64,000 nt of DNA from VAZQ01 sp035293945. GTDB lineage: Bacteria > Pseudomonadota > Alphaproteobacteria > Rhizobiales > Xanthobacteraceae. A model generated the notes under the pieces. It was not told the DNA's origin and searched no databases. It saw nothing but the letters and a program-made list of their open reading frames with translations. The position numbers and the translations under genes were made by a program. Of this stretch, positions 63,864 to 64,000 are shown in pieces; position 1 is the first letter of the stretch, and every line of letters starts with the position of its first letter. Where the stretch lies: contig DATGLV010000019.1 in the NCBI GenBank assembly GCA_035293945.1, positions 93,701-157,700 on the forward strand, in the 5' to 3' direction.

Positions 63864-64000
63864 CAGACCTCCCTTTGCGAATCGCAAAGGGTCGACCTTG
63901 CCCGGCTCAGACTGCCGACAACGTTCCCCGAATCACCCCATCAACAGGGTGGCCGCCTTCGTTCGGATTAGGTGGCCGCTTTCGATCGGATTGGGTGGTC

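Larger units (their letters stand above)
61419..64000 (-). mobile_element. IS21-family element, right end at or beyond the window edge
   Basis: It carries istA and istB on the minus strand. The left end starts at TG 61419, where similarity to the Nramp remnant stops. It has repeated end motifs TTCCGA(T/C)TGAA-GCGGCCA-type at about 61433, 61467 and 61493. The right end has the inverse motifs (GGTGGCCGC, then TTCG-TCGGATT) at ~63948 and ~63972. Such multiple end repeats are typical of IS21. The exact right tip cannot be set because the window ends. Confidence 0.85.

Overview
The window looks like the chromosome of a high-GC alphaproteobacterium, most likely Bradyrhizobium or a close relative. 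This is inferred from gene content: FixK/FNR-type boxes, an ABC-transporter leader of the MRRRDFITLLGG type, many very small proteins of rhizobial type, and a recombinase/DUF2924/DUF3489/terminase cassette. No rRNA, tRNA or CRISPR array was seen.

Region 1 (1-20161) is a redox and protein-quality-control island. It holds the end of an aldehyde dehydrogenase, an aldo/keto reductase, a cAMP-binding-domain/thioredoxin-reductase-like fusion, a broken glycosyltransferase, a thioredoxin with a scrambled zinc ribbon, an Old Yellow Enzyme, a TMEM175-like channel, a PRC-barrel protein, a frameshifted multi-PAS/FixJ-like regulator, a CRP/FNR regulator, a peroxiredoxin, a DsbA-like oxidoreductase, a triple-BON protein, and Hsp20-DnaK-GrpE-CbpA-CbpM. 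Seven TTGA(C/T)-N4-GTCA palindromes lie upstream of these genes, as expected for one FNR/FixK-type regulon.

Region 2 (about 20500-30100) is a gene graveyard with small genes in it: remnants of an Lhr-type helicase, an L,D-transpeptidase, a Cache protein and an ABC substrate-binding protein, between a PilZ protein, a GGDEF-EAL protein, an XRE regulator, small secreted proteins and three copies of a 66-residue protein family.

Region 3 (30166-39231) is a photo-oxidative (singlet-oxygen) stress locus: an ECF sigma factor with a ChrR anti-sigma factor, cfa, DUF1365, an FAD oxidoreductase, DUF1295, DUF2177, folE, tspO-like and photolyase genes. Three copies of TGATCC-N16-CGTT precede its transcription units. 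A PAS/GAF hybrid histidine kinase follows.

Region 4 (42431-50410) is a minus-strand prophage-like cassette: a serine recombinase split by an in-frame amber codon, DUF2924, DUF3489, terminase large subunit, DUF5681, ParB-like/DNA methyltransferase and an unknown gene. It has no structural phage genes. A broken IS481-type transposase lies beyond it.

Region 5 (50600-64000) has small membrane proteins, a non-canonical Nramp-like transporter, a YihY/BrkB protein, a circularly permuted ROK-like protein whose stop codon lies in a palindromic repeat, CsbD-like, cupin and PRC-barrel genes, and an IS21-family element (istAB) inserted in a decayed second copy of the Nramp gene.

Several conserved genes carry one- or two-base indels. 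Either this is real decay of accessory copies or part of it is sequencing/assembly error; the sequence alone cannot decide, and each case is marked.
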